Assembly: GCA_000328365.1 (NCBI GenBank)
Contig: KB309537.1
Location: 130,684-194,683, forward strand
Direction: 5' to 3'
Length of the DNA: 64,000 nt
Origin: Capitella teleta
Taxonomy: Eukaryota > Annelida > Polychaeta > Capitellidae
Shown: positions 1 through 10,160 of the stretch, one piece after another
Layout: each line of letters starts with the position of its first letter
Position numbering within the stretch: position 1 is the first letter of the stretch
The notes under the pieces: generated by a model
Database searches by the model: none
Seen by the model: the letters and a program-made list of their open reading frames with translations, nothing else
What the model was told of the DNA's origin: nothing
Made by a program: the position numbers and the translations under genes

Positions 1-537
1 TCAGCTGATGGCTTGGTTTGGCTGATGGCTGATTGGTTCCGTTCCCCTCGTGAAGCTATCAATTTCAGCCAATCAGAGCAGAGCATCTTCGCCATAAAAG
101 GACATCTTTGTTGTTTACGAAACGAAAGCGCATGCGTGGTGAACTCTGGCTGACCTTTTTACTGTTTCAGGATGAGAAACATGGTAGGTGTCCTAGAAAA
201 TCGCTTGTTAAAATAAGAAAAATAGCGAAAAATATTTTTTTTTTCGCGCCTGACTGGTGGCAAAATGATTATTCTATCTATTTCCGAAAAGAAAATAAAA
301 AAATATCCAGGGGTTTAGTCGCAGGACACGCTGATATGACGAGGCCCATTGTAACAGATGGGGAACTCGGTGTTTCATCACAGCTCCTGACGTCACGCCT
401 AATTAGCAATATATCTCCCGCGAAATCGTTAGCGAGGATATTCCTTGTGTGGGCCAGGCATAGGAATCATTTTTGGTGCATCAAATAACGACTCAAAGTC
501 AATTTTTAACCAGTTCTCCCTCCCTTTAAGTACTCAC
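1..537. other. left edge, no supported exon
   Basis: No convincing coding exon was found here on either strand, although the BIR gene to the right must continue leftwards. The first 90 bases carry two CCAAT-type boxes (ATTGG near 35 and CCAAT near 70). Confidence 0.4.
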
Positions 538-1008
538 GTCACCTCCGTGCACAGATTCATAGCTGGTGACATCTTGCACAAACGCGTCTCCTTTGTGCAG
601 CCGAACGAAGCTACAATGTGGGCTGCGCTTGGCGTGCTCCGTCCATGGCTCGTCGCGCGGTTTCCAATCTTGTACAAGACAACCGCAAAAGAAGCATTCT
701 ATTTTGTCAGCCTGGCCTACAAAAGAAAGCCGTGATTACGACAGAGCAAAGATAACTTGCTTACCATTGCAGAAGAAACCAGCAGCTGCTAGATCGGCAG
801 GGGTCAGGTCAGCCACACCTTCCCATACACTGGGACCGAAGCTACCAAGCCTGTCAGCCAAGTTGACCATCATTGGGTATATCGGTTTTCCAGCGAACCT
901 CGTCACGATACCCAGATCGTCCTGTGATAAGACATGAATGATGACGTTGCCATAATCCGGTTATTTACTCACCTCAGTCTCTGTCGCTTTTGGAATATTC
1001 GATGCCAT
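538..1008 (-). CDS. BIR-domain protein, 5' exons (IAP family, partial)
   Basis: Three minus-strand exons can be read: 1008-973, 921-765 and 716-538, with GT/AG sites and matching phases (0, then 1). The start is the ATG at 1008, followed by a 12-residue first exon. Exons 2 and 3 together encode one baculovirus IAP repeat. It has the lead-in WEGVADLTPADLAAAGFF, then the zinc-site core IECFFCG, DWKPRDEPWTEHAK and a final C in SPHCSFV. This gives the family pattern CxxC, H and C that binds one zinc ion. The run after the last cysteine (RLHKGDAFVQDV) resembles classical IAP repeats more than survivin. Known members bind caspases or IAP-binding motifs and block apoptosis or act in innate immune signalling. 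No second BIR, UBA or RING is visible, so the gene probably continues past the left edge. Exon 3 could also end at 541 with another donor. Confidence 0.8.
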
Positions 1009-1865
1009 CTTCTAGCAGCAAACGATATTCTGATTTAAGATATGTTATGTGCGCTCTCTTCTCAGTCATGTGACTATTCCGGAGGAGATCTTCGGACTCT
1101 GGAGTTCCAGATTACGATATATTGAAGAAGCTGTCTGCTGTGGAATAGGTATCAAAGATTATCATCATATACTCAATACTGACACTCATAGTATCCACAT
1201 AATAATTCATCCTAATTTCTTGAATACACTGGGTGTTATGCATAATAAATTCCAATGCGTTTACCGAGGTAATAATTACATATGATATATACGTTTATTT
1301 TAACACAAATAAATATTAAATATTGATAGTAAGGAGAAATCCATAGGGAGAAAATAGTTTGTTTTGGTTTTTTTTTTTTTTTTATTATGTAATAATATTT
1401 TATAACGCCACATCACCAAGGTCCTTCGTTTACTACGGAAAGTGCTGGCAGCTGCGAACGTCGCGCAATGTAAACATCTGCGACGATCGGATTAAAATTT
1501 CGAGCCTTTCGTGGAATCAGGCTTGTTTCGTATGAAAAGTTACAAACGAATTATTTTTAGACGAGTGAGAGTCAACAACTATTGACCTGAGATATGATTA
1601 GAATAGATGCCTTGAGATATATCCATGTGGAAATTAAAAGGCAATTGTACTGTTATTGTTGGTGAAAGGTTAGCTGACATACTACAGCGAGCCCAATGGG
1701 TCTCCTCGCCCGAGAATCTGTGCTAGTGAAAGGTGATTTTTCTTCAGGATGGACGAGCCGTATATGGTAAACTATATACTGGTATATATATTATTATATT
1801 CCGCATATTTATGCTACGTTAGATATGACTACAATTGGCCGTGCTGTCAGGGATCACCACTGCAA
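1009..1865. other. intergenic, promoter side of the BIR gene
   Basis: AT-rich sequence with a T homopolymer near 1370-1382. Open frames here are short and have no recognisable similarity. The part nearest 1009 should hold the BIR-gene promoter, but no TATA box or clear element stands out. Confidence 0.4.
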
Positions 1866-2008
1866 TATAATTATCGGAGTGTCTACGTACAAGGCCGCCG
1901 GGGATATAGCCGTGAGCTACGTACCAGGCCGCCTGGTGTGGAGTGGGTAATGGTCTACGTACAGGGCCGCCGGGCGCCTAGCGCTGTGGCTATATACCAG
2001 GCGATATG
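1866..2008 (+). repeat. left inverted terminal repeat with three subunits
   Basis: Three CTACGTAC-type units lie near 1882, 1916 and 1951, each followed by a G/C-rich GGCCGCC block, with a partial unit at the inner edge (TATATACCAGGCG). The segment matches the reverse complement of 3168-3292 with few differences. Confidence 0.75.
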
Positions 2009-2623
2009 AATGCTAGGAAGTTCATGACCTGCACTACTCGCCACTCTAACAATAAAATAGTATGAAAAATAACGATTTTGATTTTATAATATTTTTTAAT
2101 CTGGTGTAGTAATCCCCTAAACAAACAATAGAAAGTTGTCATCTGAGTTGCTGTTGCTAAACCGATTCACGATGAATCGATGTCTCCAGTGGAGTCGCAG
2201 CAGCCCTCTTCCAGCTCCTCCCAGCACACTAGTTCCTCTCCTCTTGCCTCGCAAGGTACTTGCAGATTCTATTCTTTGCTCATTTCACTCTGCTCACCCT
2301 GGTTTCTTGTAGATATTCCAGATCAGGTCCTGCAGCTGAAAATGCCCCCTCCATCAAAGCCTCGTGGTAGGCCAAAAAACCTGTCACGCCCAACAGCCAT
2401 TGGCCTTCCAAGGCAAGCTAGAGCATGTCAACCATTCAGCAAAAAAAAGCAGCGGTTGAAAAAGAAGAAATGTTGCTTTCTTGGATCATTGATGAAGCCG
2501 ATCTAAGAACGCGTGCACGCTCTAAGCGGTATATAATTAAAGAAAGTGATGTCCCTCAACAGCCAGAGTTAGTCAATAATGCAATTATTCACCCGCTTGT
2601 CAAACCTTATATATACACACATA

Positions 2624-2660
2624 CAGGGTGGCCGTTAAGTCCCAGGTCTATCCCATGTTA
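2624..2660 (+). mobile_element. solo mariner-like terminal sequence
   Basis: CAGGGTGGCCGTTAAGTCCC follows a TA at 2622-2623. It resembles the CAGGGTG ends of mariner/Tc1-like elements, such as the one in the LBR intron. No partner end was found nearby, so this is a fragment or chance match. It interrupts the transposon protein remnant. Confidence 0.3.
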
Positions 2661-3167
2661 AAACCTATATGGGCAAAATTCATTATGCGCTGTTGCTAGC
2701 TAGGCAACATGTTGAACTGCTTTTGAAGTTATCAGCGGCAACAGGGACACTGCTGGACTGCCTGCCATACAGTGGCCACGCTTGCAAGCATGAAGACGGG
2801 TATCGGTTGCATGAACCCGAGCCTTGCGCCTCGAGCTGCACCTGGGACCTCCTGTGCCACAGACAGGTCGCTCCTTCCAAGCGTTCAGAAGCTTGACTTT
2901 CCTCCATTCTTGCTATTCTCCCTTTATCCGCGATATGCCAGCCTCCTCATCTCTTCCCCCAAAGTCATCTGCTACTCCCTTGCCGTGCCTTCCTGGTTTA
3001 AAGCTTGAGTTGAAATTCCACTCTACACCACATGTAATGATGGCTACACACACTGGAGACGGACACACGGCTTTCAGATCACACGCCCATAGCATTGCAA
3101 CAATCCAAGGGCACTGAGCTAGGGTGATGCTCCTACTACTATCATACCAGCAGCACTGCATTTAGCT

Positions 3168-3292
3168 TGTGACTATATACCAGGCAGCCTTGTACGTAGA
3201 CCTCTACCCACTACACACCAGGCGGCCTTGTACGTAGCTCACGGCTATATCCCAGGCGGCCTGGTACGTAGACACTCCGTATAATTATAGCA
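3168..3292 (-). repeat. right inverted terminal repeat with three subunits
   Basis: Reverse-complement counterpart of 1866-2008. Three GTACGTAG units lie near 3190, 3231 and 3265, with the same spacing and order when read inward from the outer end. Confidence 0.75.
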
Positions 3293-4735
3293 TTTATACA
3301 GACTTGAAATTTACGAATTAAAATTCGAACAACCCTCGATCTAAAATTTTACCAACCTCTCTCAGTCAGTCAGTGCTGTATGTATGCAACATTCCAGTGC
3401 TTTTGCTATCCGAATTAATGCAATATCACAGCAGACAAACTTCCTTCTTCAGTTCTTGTTATCTGTCGGCTGTTCCATTAATCGGAAGTACACCCCGATT
3501 CAAATTAACTTAATACATGTAGTCGAATTCAAATATCTCAAGTAGATGTTCAATTCAGCACTATAGGCTATTTACTTAAATGACCTAATTCTGAATAATC
3601 GTTTGGGGGTTATTTTCGAATTATAAGCTTGAAAAAAAGCACATAAAAAAAACCCTTAGAAAACAGCTGAAAATAACAGCCATACTTTATGAACAACTTA
3701 CTTTCAAGCGCTCCTACGACCATACAATATTATGCAGTGTAAAAGAACTTGCTGACAAGAATGCACGCTATTTTTACGTAACATATGTATATTATTGTCT
3801 ATTTCCAAACATAAATCAAGGCATTTTTGAGTTAATAATATTGATCAACAGCTTGTGGCACACTCAATTGGAAACGGTCTAGAAAAAAATTCACGTAACA
3901 TGGTTCCGTCGTATTATCAGAACAGCAGCAGTACAGACGAGCCTGCTTAGGCCCTACTGAAATACGCGCTTCTTCGAAAGATGAAATGCTGGGTATTTTG
4001 TTTCTCTCTTCACAATTATAAATCGTAAATTACTTTACGACAGTGCACATGCAAATGCGCCTACAAAAATATGCCATCATGCGGGGATGAATGGAATTAA
4101 CATAATGCATTAAATTTGGTGTAATATAATTCTGTTGTATTCACGCACTCAATCGTCAGGCCCAGTACTCAAACAAGAAGTACTTACTTACTAGTAATTG
4201 CAGTAACATTTTTCTCAGCGTGAATGTATGTTTGGCGCGTGACTGACCGTCTCTTATGAAGCAATGAGTAGTACGCAATGAGTAGGTATGGCAACCTCTT
4301 TTGATGCCTAAGTACTTTCACAATCCCAAAGGGAGCTTATGAGTTAGGCATTATGCCAAAATGGATTACGCCTTATTTCAAATAAGTCAATTGATTATGA
4401 TATCGTCATTATATGAATGTTATTTTGCGCTTATCTTAATTTCTTTCTTGTTAAGTGTATTTGAATAATTAATTTAATTAAATCAGATGAATGCACATGG
4501 GACCATAGTGGAAACAGACCAAGTGGCACAACGTCACATTGTGACGTCACAACGACCCGATTAAAGTAAATTCAGATCCACTCTATCGAGACTCACTGCA
4601 AATTAAACCAAAGTAAAGCCGCGACAGTATTCCAGTGCATTTGCTGACGGAGGAATTCTCTGTTTGGACGACACAACTGTTAATTAAATTTGCAAAAACA
4701 TATCTTAGTCATTTGAAGTTAATGAATAATTATAC
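3293..4735. other. intergenic, AT-rich, nothing recognised
   Basis: No exon, RNA gene or repeat family could be supported on either strand. Open frames are short and interrupted. Confidence 0.4.
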
Positions 4736-5602
4736 AGTAAAAGCTCGTTACAACGACACTCATTACACTGACAAATTCACTTATCGACATCTTTTTGGTC
4801 GAAACCGATCTGCCACAATGTTAAAAGCCCGATACACTGACAAAATTCACTGTTCCGACACTGACAGGCAAATCGCCAAACAAATGTGCGTTTAACATTG
4901 AAATCTAGCTCATTACAACGACAGGCCGTCGCCTTGAGGTCGATCATGTTCAATGACACGCGACTGTCTCCGATGTTCACTGACCCACGACGGACGACTC
5001 ACATAAATTAAAGTTTGATGTTATTGTTGCAATGTTTGCCTAAGCCTTGGTAAAAATACCAAAGATTCAATTCAATGGTTTGTTGGTAAACAGCTGAGAT
5101 GAAAGGATTAAAGCTGTGAACGCCGACGCTGAACACAGAGAGTGAAATGCACATCTCCCGCTCAATTAAAGCAACGGATAGGTAGCGGTCGCCTTTGTCG
5201 GCTTTCAAAGCGTTATTGTTTGTTTTGATTACAAAAGATAAAAAGTCCTTTGATCGTTACCGATGATCAGAAAAATACTCTATGAATATTCAATGAACTC
5301 CGACGACAGAGCGAGCGCTGGAGGTGTGAATTCACAGCTTTTGCTTATGAAAGAATAATGTTTGATTTTTTCAAGAAATATATATGTAAGGCCTATAAAC
5401 TATCCTTCAAATCCGTAAAATTGTTCTTCCTTGTTACAACACAGTATAGGTAACACTACATACAGTAAACCAATAGGCATTATGGAGTGACCATCATGAT
5501 GGTCAGTCGGTGCGTTATGGGCCAAATTCATTACACTGACAAATTCGTTACAACGACCGATTTGCCTGAAACCAAACATGTCGTTTTAACGAGCTTTTAC
5601 TG
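4736..5602. mobile_element. TA-flanked pogo/Tigger-like MITE
   Basis: The element begins CAGTAAAAGCTCGTTACAAC just after a TA and ends with the inverted match GTTTTAACGAGCTTTTACTG just before a TA. TA target duplication and CAGT...CTCGTTA ends are the known signature of pogo/Tigger elements. It is 867 bases long with no transposase. The inside repeats a motif close to ACACTGACAAATTCACT near both ends, so the inverted repeats extend well inward. Confidence 0.75.
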
Positions 5603-6433
5603 TATCCACCAACCAAGGTGTATTCAATAATGAAATTGCATCCGAGTAAAACGGAAGTCATTGGAGTTAGGTAACATAAACCAAAGCCTTAATTAGCTCC
5701 GGAGAGACTGCATCAGGTTGTGTCATAAAAACTGCATCCGTGTAATCCTAGCTGGAAGTAAAACCACGAAACACACAATGATCTTCACGACGCGTTCGAC
5801 CGCGAAAATTAAACCCCGCGGAACCAATGCTAGGCATATGAACCGAATAATTATATATCCACGGAAAATTACACATTTAATGTGATAAATGAACCAAATA
5901 GATATGCGTATGTAATACTTTAAAAATCGTATAATCCGAGGACTGTCCACGTGACAACCTGAGTTGACTCAACGGAGGACTCGGATGTAGCTACCTCATT
6001 CGATTGCTGGATGAAAATATTACTTTGTAATATACCAATTTGTGTTGGATTTTCATAATATTCTGAGGCCCTAGTGTGGCTGGGTCGCTTCGCGGTGCAG
6101 ATGCATCCTCTCATTACCTTCAATTTGGCCGCCCTAAGTCTGGGAACGTTCCTACGCCTCTGTTTCTTGTGCTCATTTCTTCAGGCATTTCTTCTGGATC
6201 GTTTTGATCATCTAAAACAAAGGGGGGATGCCAGCCTCCACTAGACATTAATCAGATGCTGTTGTTTTCCGCACTCCAAACAATGTTCTCGCGATATTTT
6301 GCACGATAACACCAACTCGCGCATTCGTTATGGAATGGAGATGAAAAGATAGCATCAAACATTAGCGGCAAAATAAACAAAAACGACCCTTAAAAAGGAT
6401 ATTTTTATATTAATTATAATAATTTTATAGTGA
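5603..6433. other. intergenic, no supported gene
   Basis: A minus-strand open stretch between about 6210 and 5930 has splice-like edges but no recognisable domain and conflicting frames. It is not called as a gene. Confidence 0.35.
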
Positions 6434-6620
6434 ACTGGTCGTATTCAGCAAATACTGTGAATTCATTTTCACTCGCCTCGCCTTGAGCCATCTTGGGAAT
6501 TCCGAGTGACGTCATGTGAAATCGAGTGAAATGGAATGAATGGATTATGGATGTACCAAAATATAAGGTTGAGTTTTCATTGGTGATTTAATTCAGTAGC
6601 GCCGGAGACCAGTGAAATGT
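6434..6620 (+). repeat. dispersed ~185-base repeat, copy 1
   Basis: It runs from GGTCGTATTCAGCAAATAC to GTAGCGCCGGAGACCAGTGA and matches the reverse complement of 16741-16930. Shared landmarks are TTCATTTTCACTCGCCTCGC, a GAGTGACGTCAT (CRE-like) site, ATGTACCAAAATA and the GCGCCGGAGACCAGTG end. No target duplication or open frame is evident, so the class (MITE, SINE-like or other) is unknown. Confidence 0.65.
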
Positions 6621-7058
6621 AGCGTTATATATCACGCGCGTCCAACTATGTGGTTATATAAGGTGGTTATTCGGCCGCCCATGATTACGTATGCAAATTA
6701 TGGGTTTTTATTTGTTCAACAAAAGCAGTTATCGGAACTTGGGATAATAAACAATAACTAACAGTGAATCAAAAAGAATTAAATGAATTCCTTTCTAAGT
6801 AGGCTGAAATTTTTCGCGCATACGCACGCCAGCACACGTCAGAGAACCTCTTTTTCAATGTCATATTTGTATTGATTACACAACGAGTATCGATGGCAAA
6901 TGCTTTAATTGGAATTAGGGGAAACTCTTGGTACGATCAACATGCTGATGAGGAATTATAGACACGAGAAGCCAATAGTTTCTTTTATTCAGATCAAAAC
7001 GAAAATAGTTTTGATAATCATTCATTTTATGATTATTTGAAGCTTGATTTTACGCTGC
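6621..7058. other. intergenic, 3' side of the lectin gene
   Basis: No gene seen. A TTTATT at 6984-6989 is a possible minus-strand polyadenylation signal (AATAAA) for the lectin gene that ends at 7059. Confidence 0.35.
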
Positions 7059-7678
7059 TCATAAGGGGTAACTAATTGCAGGAACCCTGCTTTCGCAGAT
7101 GAAAGGATACAGGACACTGCACTTGAGGTCATGGAGTGCACCATTCTTCAGAGCAACGCATTTTTCAGATCTGCCTGTGAGACTGCTGGGTCCTCCACTA
7201 TACCACCCATCCACAATAGGAGTGTTCCCTGGTGTCCAAACCCAATTGTCCTCGTTCAAATTGCCATGTCCACCAGTCCACCATGCTGGGACAGTAGGGT
7301 CAAAGGTCATGTTGCGGTCACCATGGTCAACAGTCTGCCATGACGAGTGCCTTGAGGAAACTGGAACATAGCATAAATTTGATTATTCAGGTTGTGGGGA
7401 TAAGATACCAATGAATGCATCAAGCATGCCTACATACCTGGCTCGATATGTCGGGTTATGAGCTCAATTTCTGCCATGGTCTCCAATGCAAGCAAACGCA
7501 TACCTTCGGATTCGCATGCAGATCTTGCTTCGCTTACCTTCTTCTGTTCGTTATGGAATTTGTAGCAGGACTTTAAGATGCCTTCGGGCGATTCCCAAGT
7601 GAGATCACATGTTCCTGTGAACTCCCCAATGATGAATTCAGCACACAGAGTGATAGTCAAAGCGAAGAAGATGTTCAT
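7059..7678 (-). CDS. secreted single-domain C-type lectin-like protein
   Basis: Two exons, 7678-7438 and 7360-7059, join in phase 1 to give 180 residues. The chosen start is the ATG at 7678, which begins a good signal peptide (MNIFFALTITLCAEFIIG). An in-frame ATG 13 codons upstream would spoil it. The remainder is one C-type lectin domain with the expected cysteines (TCDLTW, SCYKF, SACES, KCVAL, LKCSVLYPFICES) and the core WWTGG. The usual calcium and sugar motifs (EPN or QPD, and WND) are missing; GNTPIVDG and LHDLKC lie in their places. Calcium-dependent sugar binding is therefore doubtful. Such small secreted lectins in invertebrates often act in microbe binding or as venom or coelomic proteins. 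The exact role is unknown. Confidence 0.85.
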
Positions 7679-8475
7679 GGCTGCGTGTTTGCTTTCAAAA
7701 TGAAAACTTGAAACCAAAGGTAAGCAAGAATAGTTGGGTTTATATGCAGTTTTTCACGATCGACTATTGCAGCCAACTTAGAAAAAATGCAGTTAATTAA
7801 AATTTCCTTTAAACTCATCATTCACGCAAAACTGCCTCACAGCATTACAAAACTCATCTCGTCTCTACTTGCAATGCACACTATTTAATACCGATTAGGG
7901 AAATACCCACCCCCTCTTCAAAAAAATAGAAAAATAAAAAATAAATAAATAAATAAAATAAAATTAAGAAGCAACAAAACCAGTCTTGATAAATTGCAAT
8001 TTTTTACTTGTCACCTAGCGAGTGATCACGGCATGTTTAATCGACATAATTAATTTTATGAATGGAATAAGATACAACATATTTATCTTCATACTTGATG
8101 CATATTAGTCACTCTCGCTCAGCTAAATTTAATTTAAATTAAATTGTATTTAGTATTGTGTATGTTCATTTAATTAGTAATACGTTAAAAGATGAAAGCA
8201 ATGTTTGCAAATTGAAATTCAAAGCATGCGTTGTTAACATTTGAAAGAATCGCTTCATTGACAAATATTGTGATTAAATACGAAAGCGGAGATTGCAAGA
8301 TTCCATTTTTACGTTAGTTAATTGACATTTCTATCCTAGACCAAAATACGATTGGCATGTTTTAGTATTCGCACGCCGATACATGTAATATCTTAATGGC
8401 TTCCTTTGACTGAACTATGTTAACCAGCTCATCTCATTTTGGCTAACGTTTCCTTCAACCTGGATTCGTGATATG
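7679..8475. other. intergenic, upstream of the lectin gene
   Basis: AT-rich, with an A/T simple stretch at 7920-7970. No exon supported. The first few hundred bases should include the lectin promoter. Confidence 0.35.
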
Positions 8476-9640
8476 CAGGGGCGTAGGAACCGGAGGGCGG
8501 GGGTGCCGACCTCCCCTTCCCCCAATTCTAGGAGTGGGGGGAGGGGCTGAGTATCTTTTGCCCCCCCCCCCCAAAAAAAAAAAAATAATAAAAAAAATAA
8601 ATAAAAAAAATAAAAAAGTATGTGCAGAAAAAAATTCGCGGCAGCTTAGAGAAATCAGTCATTATTTTTGGTATTCAGAAATCAGAAGAGTGAGCTCAGA
8701 TTGGTTCAAATCGTACCCATGGCTCAATTTTTGCTCAACTCATCAATCGCTCTTCTGCTTCCATTGCCGCAAGTGCGCATGGAATCTGATAAGTTTGATT
8801 TCCATCGAAGAATTGAGAAGGCATTCACAACTGACGGCTTCAACAACTGGAAGAAAGCGATCAGCCGTTTTAAGGAACACGAGGCGAGAGAAGGCCACAT
8901 GGATACTATGCTTGCATGTTCACAACAAGACAGATCAAGTGTGGCTAAACAACTGCAAGTTCATCTGGCGCAGGTTCAAGCAGACTGCAGAAAGTGCTTG
9001 ATGCGAACCATCTCTAGCCTGCTAAATCTTCTTCGTCAGGGACAGGCTATCAGGGGTCACACGGACACAGAAGGCAACCTGGAGCAGCTCCTGACAACCA
9101 GAACTGAGGATGTTCCAGAACTGAACGACTGGCTGAAAGAAAAGAAGTACTTATCTCCTGAAATCGTAAACGAACTGACAACTCTCATTGGACATCACGT
9201 TCTGAGGTCAATTATAAAAGATGTGCAGAATGCTGTACATTTTTCAGTAATGGCAGATGAAACTCGAGATGTCAGCAATAGAGCAACTTGCCATCTGTCT
9301 CAGATGGATTGACCCAGAAAATGAAGTACGCGAAGACTTGGTGTTGTCAGTCTCCAGCAAATGGATTCAGCATCAATTCTTAAAGCCACCATAGACATTC
9401 TGCTCCGATTCTGCCTTCCCATCAATGCATGCAAAGGACAAGCCTATGACGGCGCTGCAGCAATGATGGGTCGTTTACATGGTGTTGGGGTCACCATGCA
9501 GAAGGAAGTGCCAGCAGCCTTCCCTGTGCACTGTTTTGCTCACTGCCTCCAACTGAGTCTGCAGGGTGCGGCATCACAAACAACTTGCATCAGAGACGTC
9601 CTGAGAGTCACTCAACTCCATAAAGAAAAGAAAACAAAAC
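8476..9640 (+). mobile_element. broken hAT transposase (ZMYM1-like), 3'-truncated
   Basis: The element opens with CAGGGGCGTAGGAACCGG, a hAT-type end, followed by C and A homopolymers. The transposase is spread over three plus-strand frames. The first frame carries a TTF-type zinc-finger region (LNFCSTHQSLFCFHCRKCAW). The second carries KYLSPEIVNELTTLIGHHVL and FSVMADETRDVSN. The third carries the RNase-H-like part (KGQAYDGAAAMMGRLHGV, FPVHCFAHCLQLSLQ). This order is that of zinc finger MYM-type 1-like hAT transposases. Frame changes fall near 8750-8790 and 9285-9310. The element ends in an A-rich tract at about 9646 and lacks the C-terminal dimerisation part, so it is dead. Confidence 0.85.
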
Positions 9641-9647
9641 AAAAAAG

Positions 9648-9686
<39 letters not shown>

Positions 9687-9735
9687 AAAGAAACGAAAAG
9701 AAAATAAAAGAAACGAAAAAAGAAGAAAAAGTTAA
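9610..9735 (+). repeat. A-rich low-complexity tract
   Basis: Nearly pure A and GAAA repeats that terminate the hAT copy. It may mark a retroposed insertion edge or simple slippage. Confidence 0.8.
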
Positions 9736-9940
9736 TTCTTACTGTACATGACAGGGCACATCTTCCAATCCCAATCCATACTCCTCCAATGACTGACCCC
9801 CCATTCCCAATTAAAAGTAGATATGGGCGAGTAATTAAAGATAACTCTGTACATCTGTATTTGCAAAATTACCTCTCCAGATATAACAATAACTTGTTGG
9901 TAGAATTAATGGCTTTTCCCATTAATCAAGCATTGGAATA

Positions 9941-10160
9941 CAGTAAAAGCTCGATGTATCGAACGTCCGTCCCTCGAATGTCTCCCTATGTCGAAGTGTT
10001 TTTGAAGTCCCGACGATTCTCCTATACTTTACTATTAGCACTAACATCTGTCCCTCGAACGTCTCATTCTTGAATTTATCCTTGTGTCGAAGTGTTTTCG
10101 AAGTCCCCGAGACATATTTTCGATCTGTAGTTCGAAGTCGAAAAATTCGATGAGCATATT
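9941..10160 (+). mobile_element. Tigger-like fragment, copy A
   Basis: It starts TA-CAGTAAAAGCTCGATGTAT and repeats CGTCCCTCGAA and GAAGTGTTTT phrases. It is clearly homologous to 14952-15175 and shares the CAGTAAAAGCTCG start with the MITE at 4736. No right terminus was identified and no frame is open. Confidence 0.6.

Larger units (their letters stand above)
1866..3292. mobile_element. DNA transposon with subrepeat-built inverted ends (decayed)
   Basis: The ends at about 1866-2008 and 3168-3292 are inverted copies of each other. Each holds three spaced copies of a unit like CTACGTAC-AAGGCCGCCTGG. The inside carries remains of one protein on the plus strand, from about 2340 to 2610. These include KPRGRPKNLSRPTAIGLPR and, in another frame, EKEEMLLSWIIDEADLR and IIKESDVPQQPELVNNAI. 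This GRPK...IGLPRK plus 'LSWxxDE' layout is like uncharacterised transposon-borne proteins found in many animal genomes. A frame break lies near 2430-2450. The coding part is only about 100 residues, so the copy is non-autonomous or internally deleted. The family (Mutator-like or foldback-like) is not settled. Confidence 0.6.

Noticed and set aside
445-937. Plus-strand open frames of about 96 and 123 codons
   Set aside because: They are the antisense of the BIR exons. The minus strand has splice sites and zinc-binding motifs.
5920-6215. Minus-strand basic stretch with acceptor- and donor-like edges
   Set aside because: Frames conflict and no conserved motif is visible.
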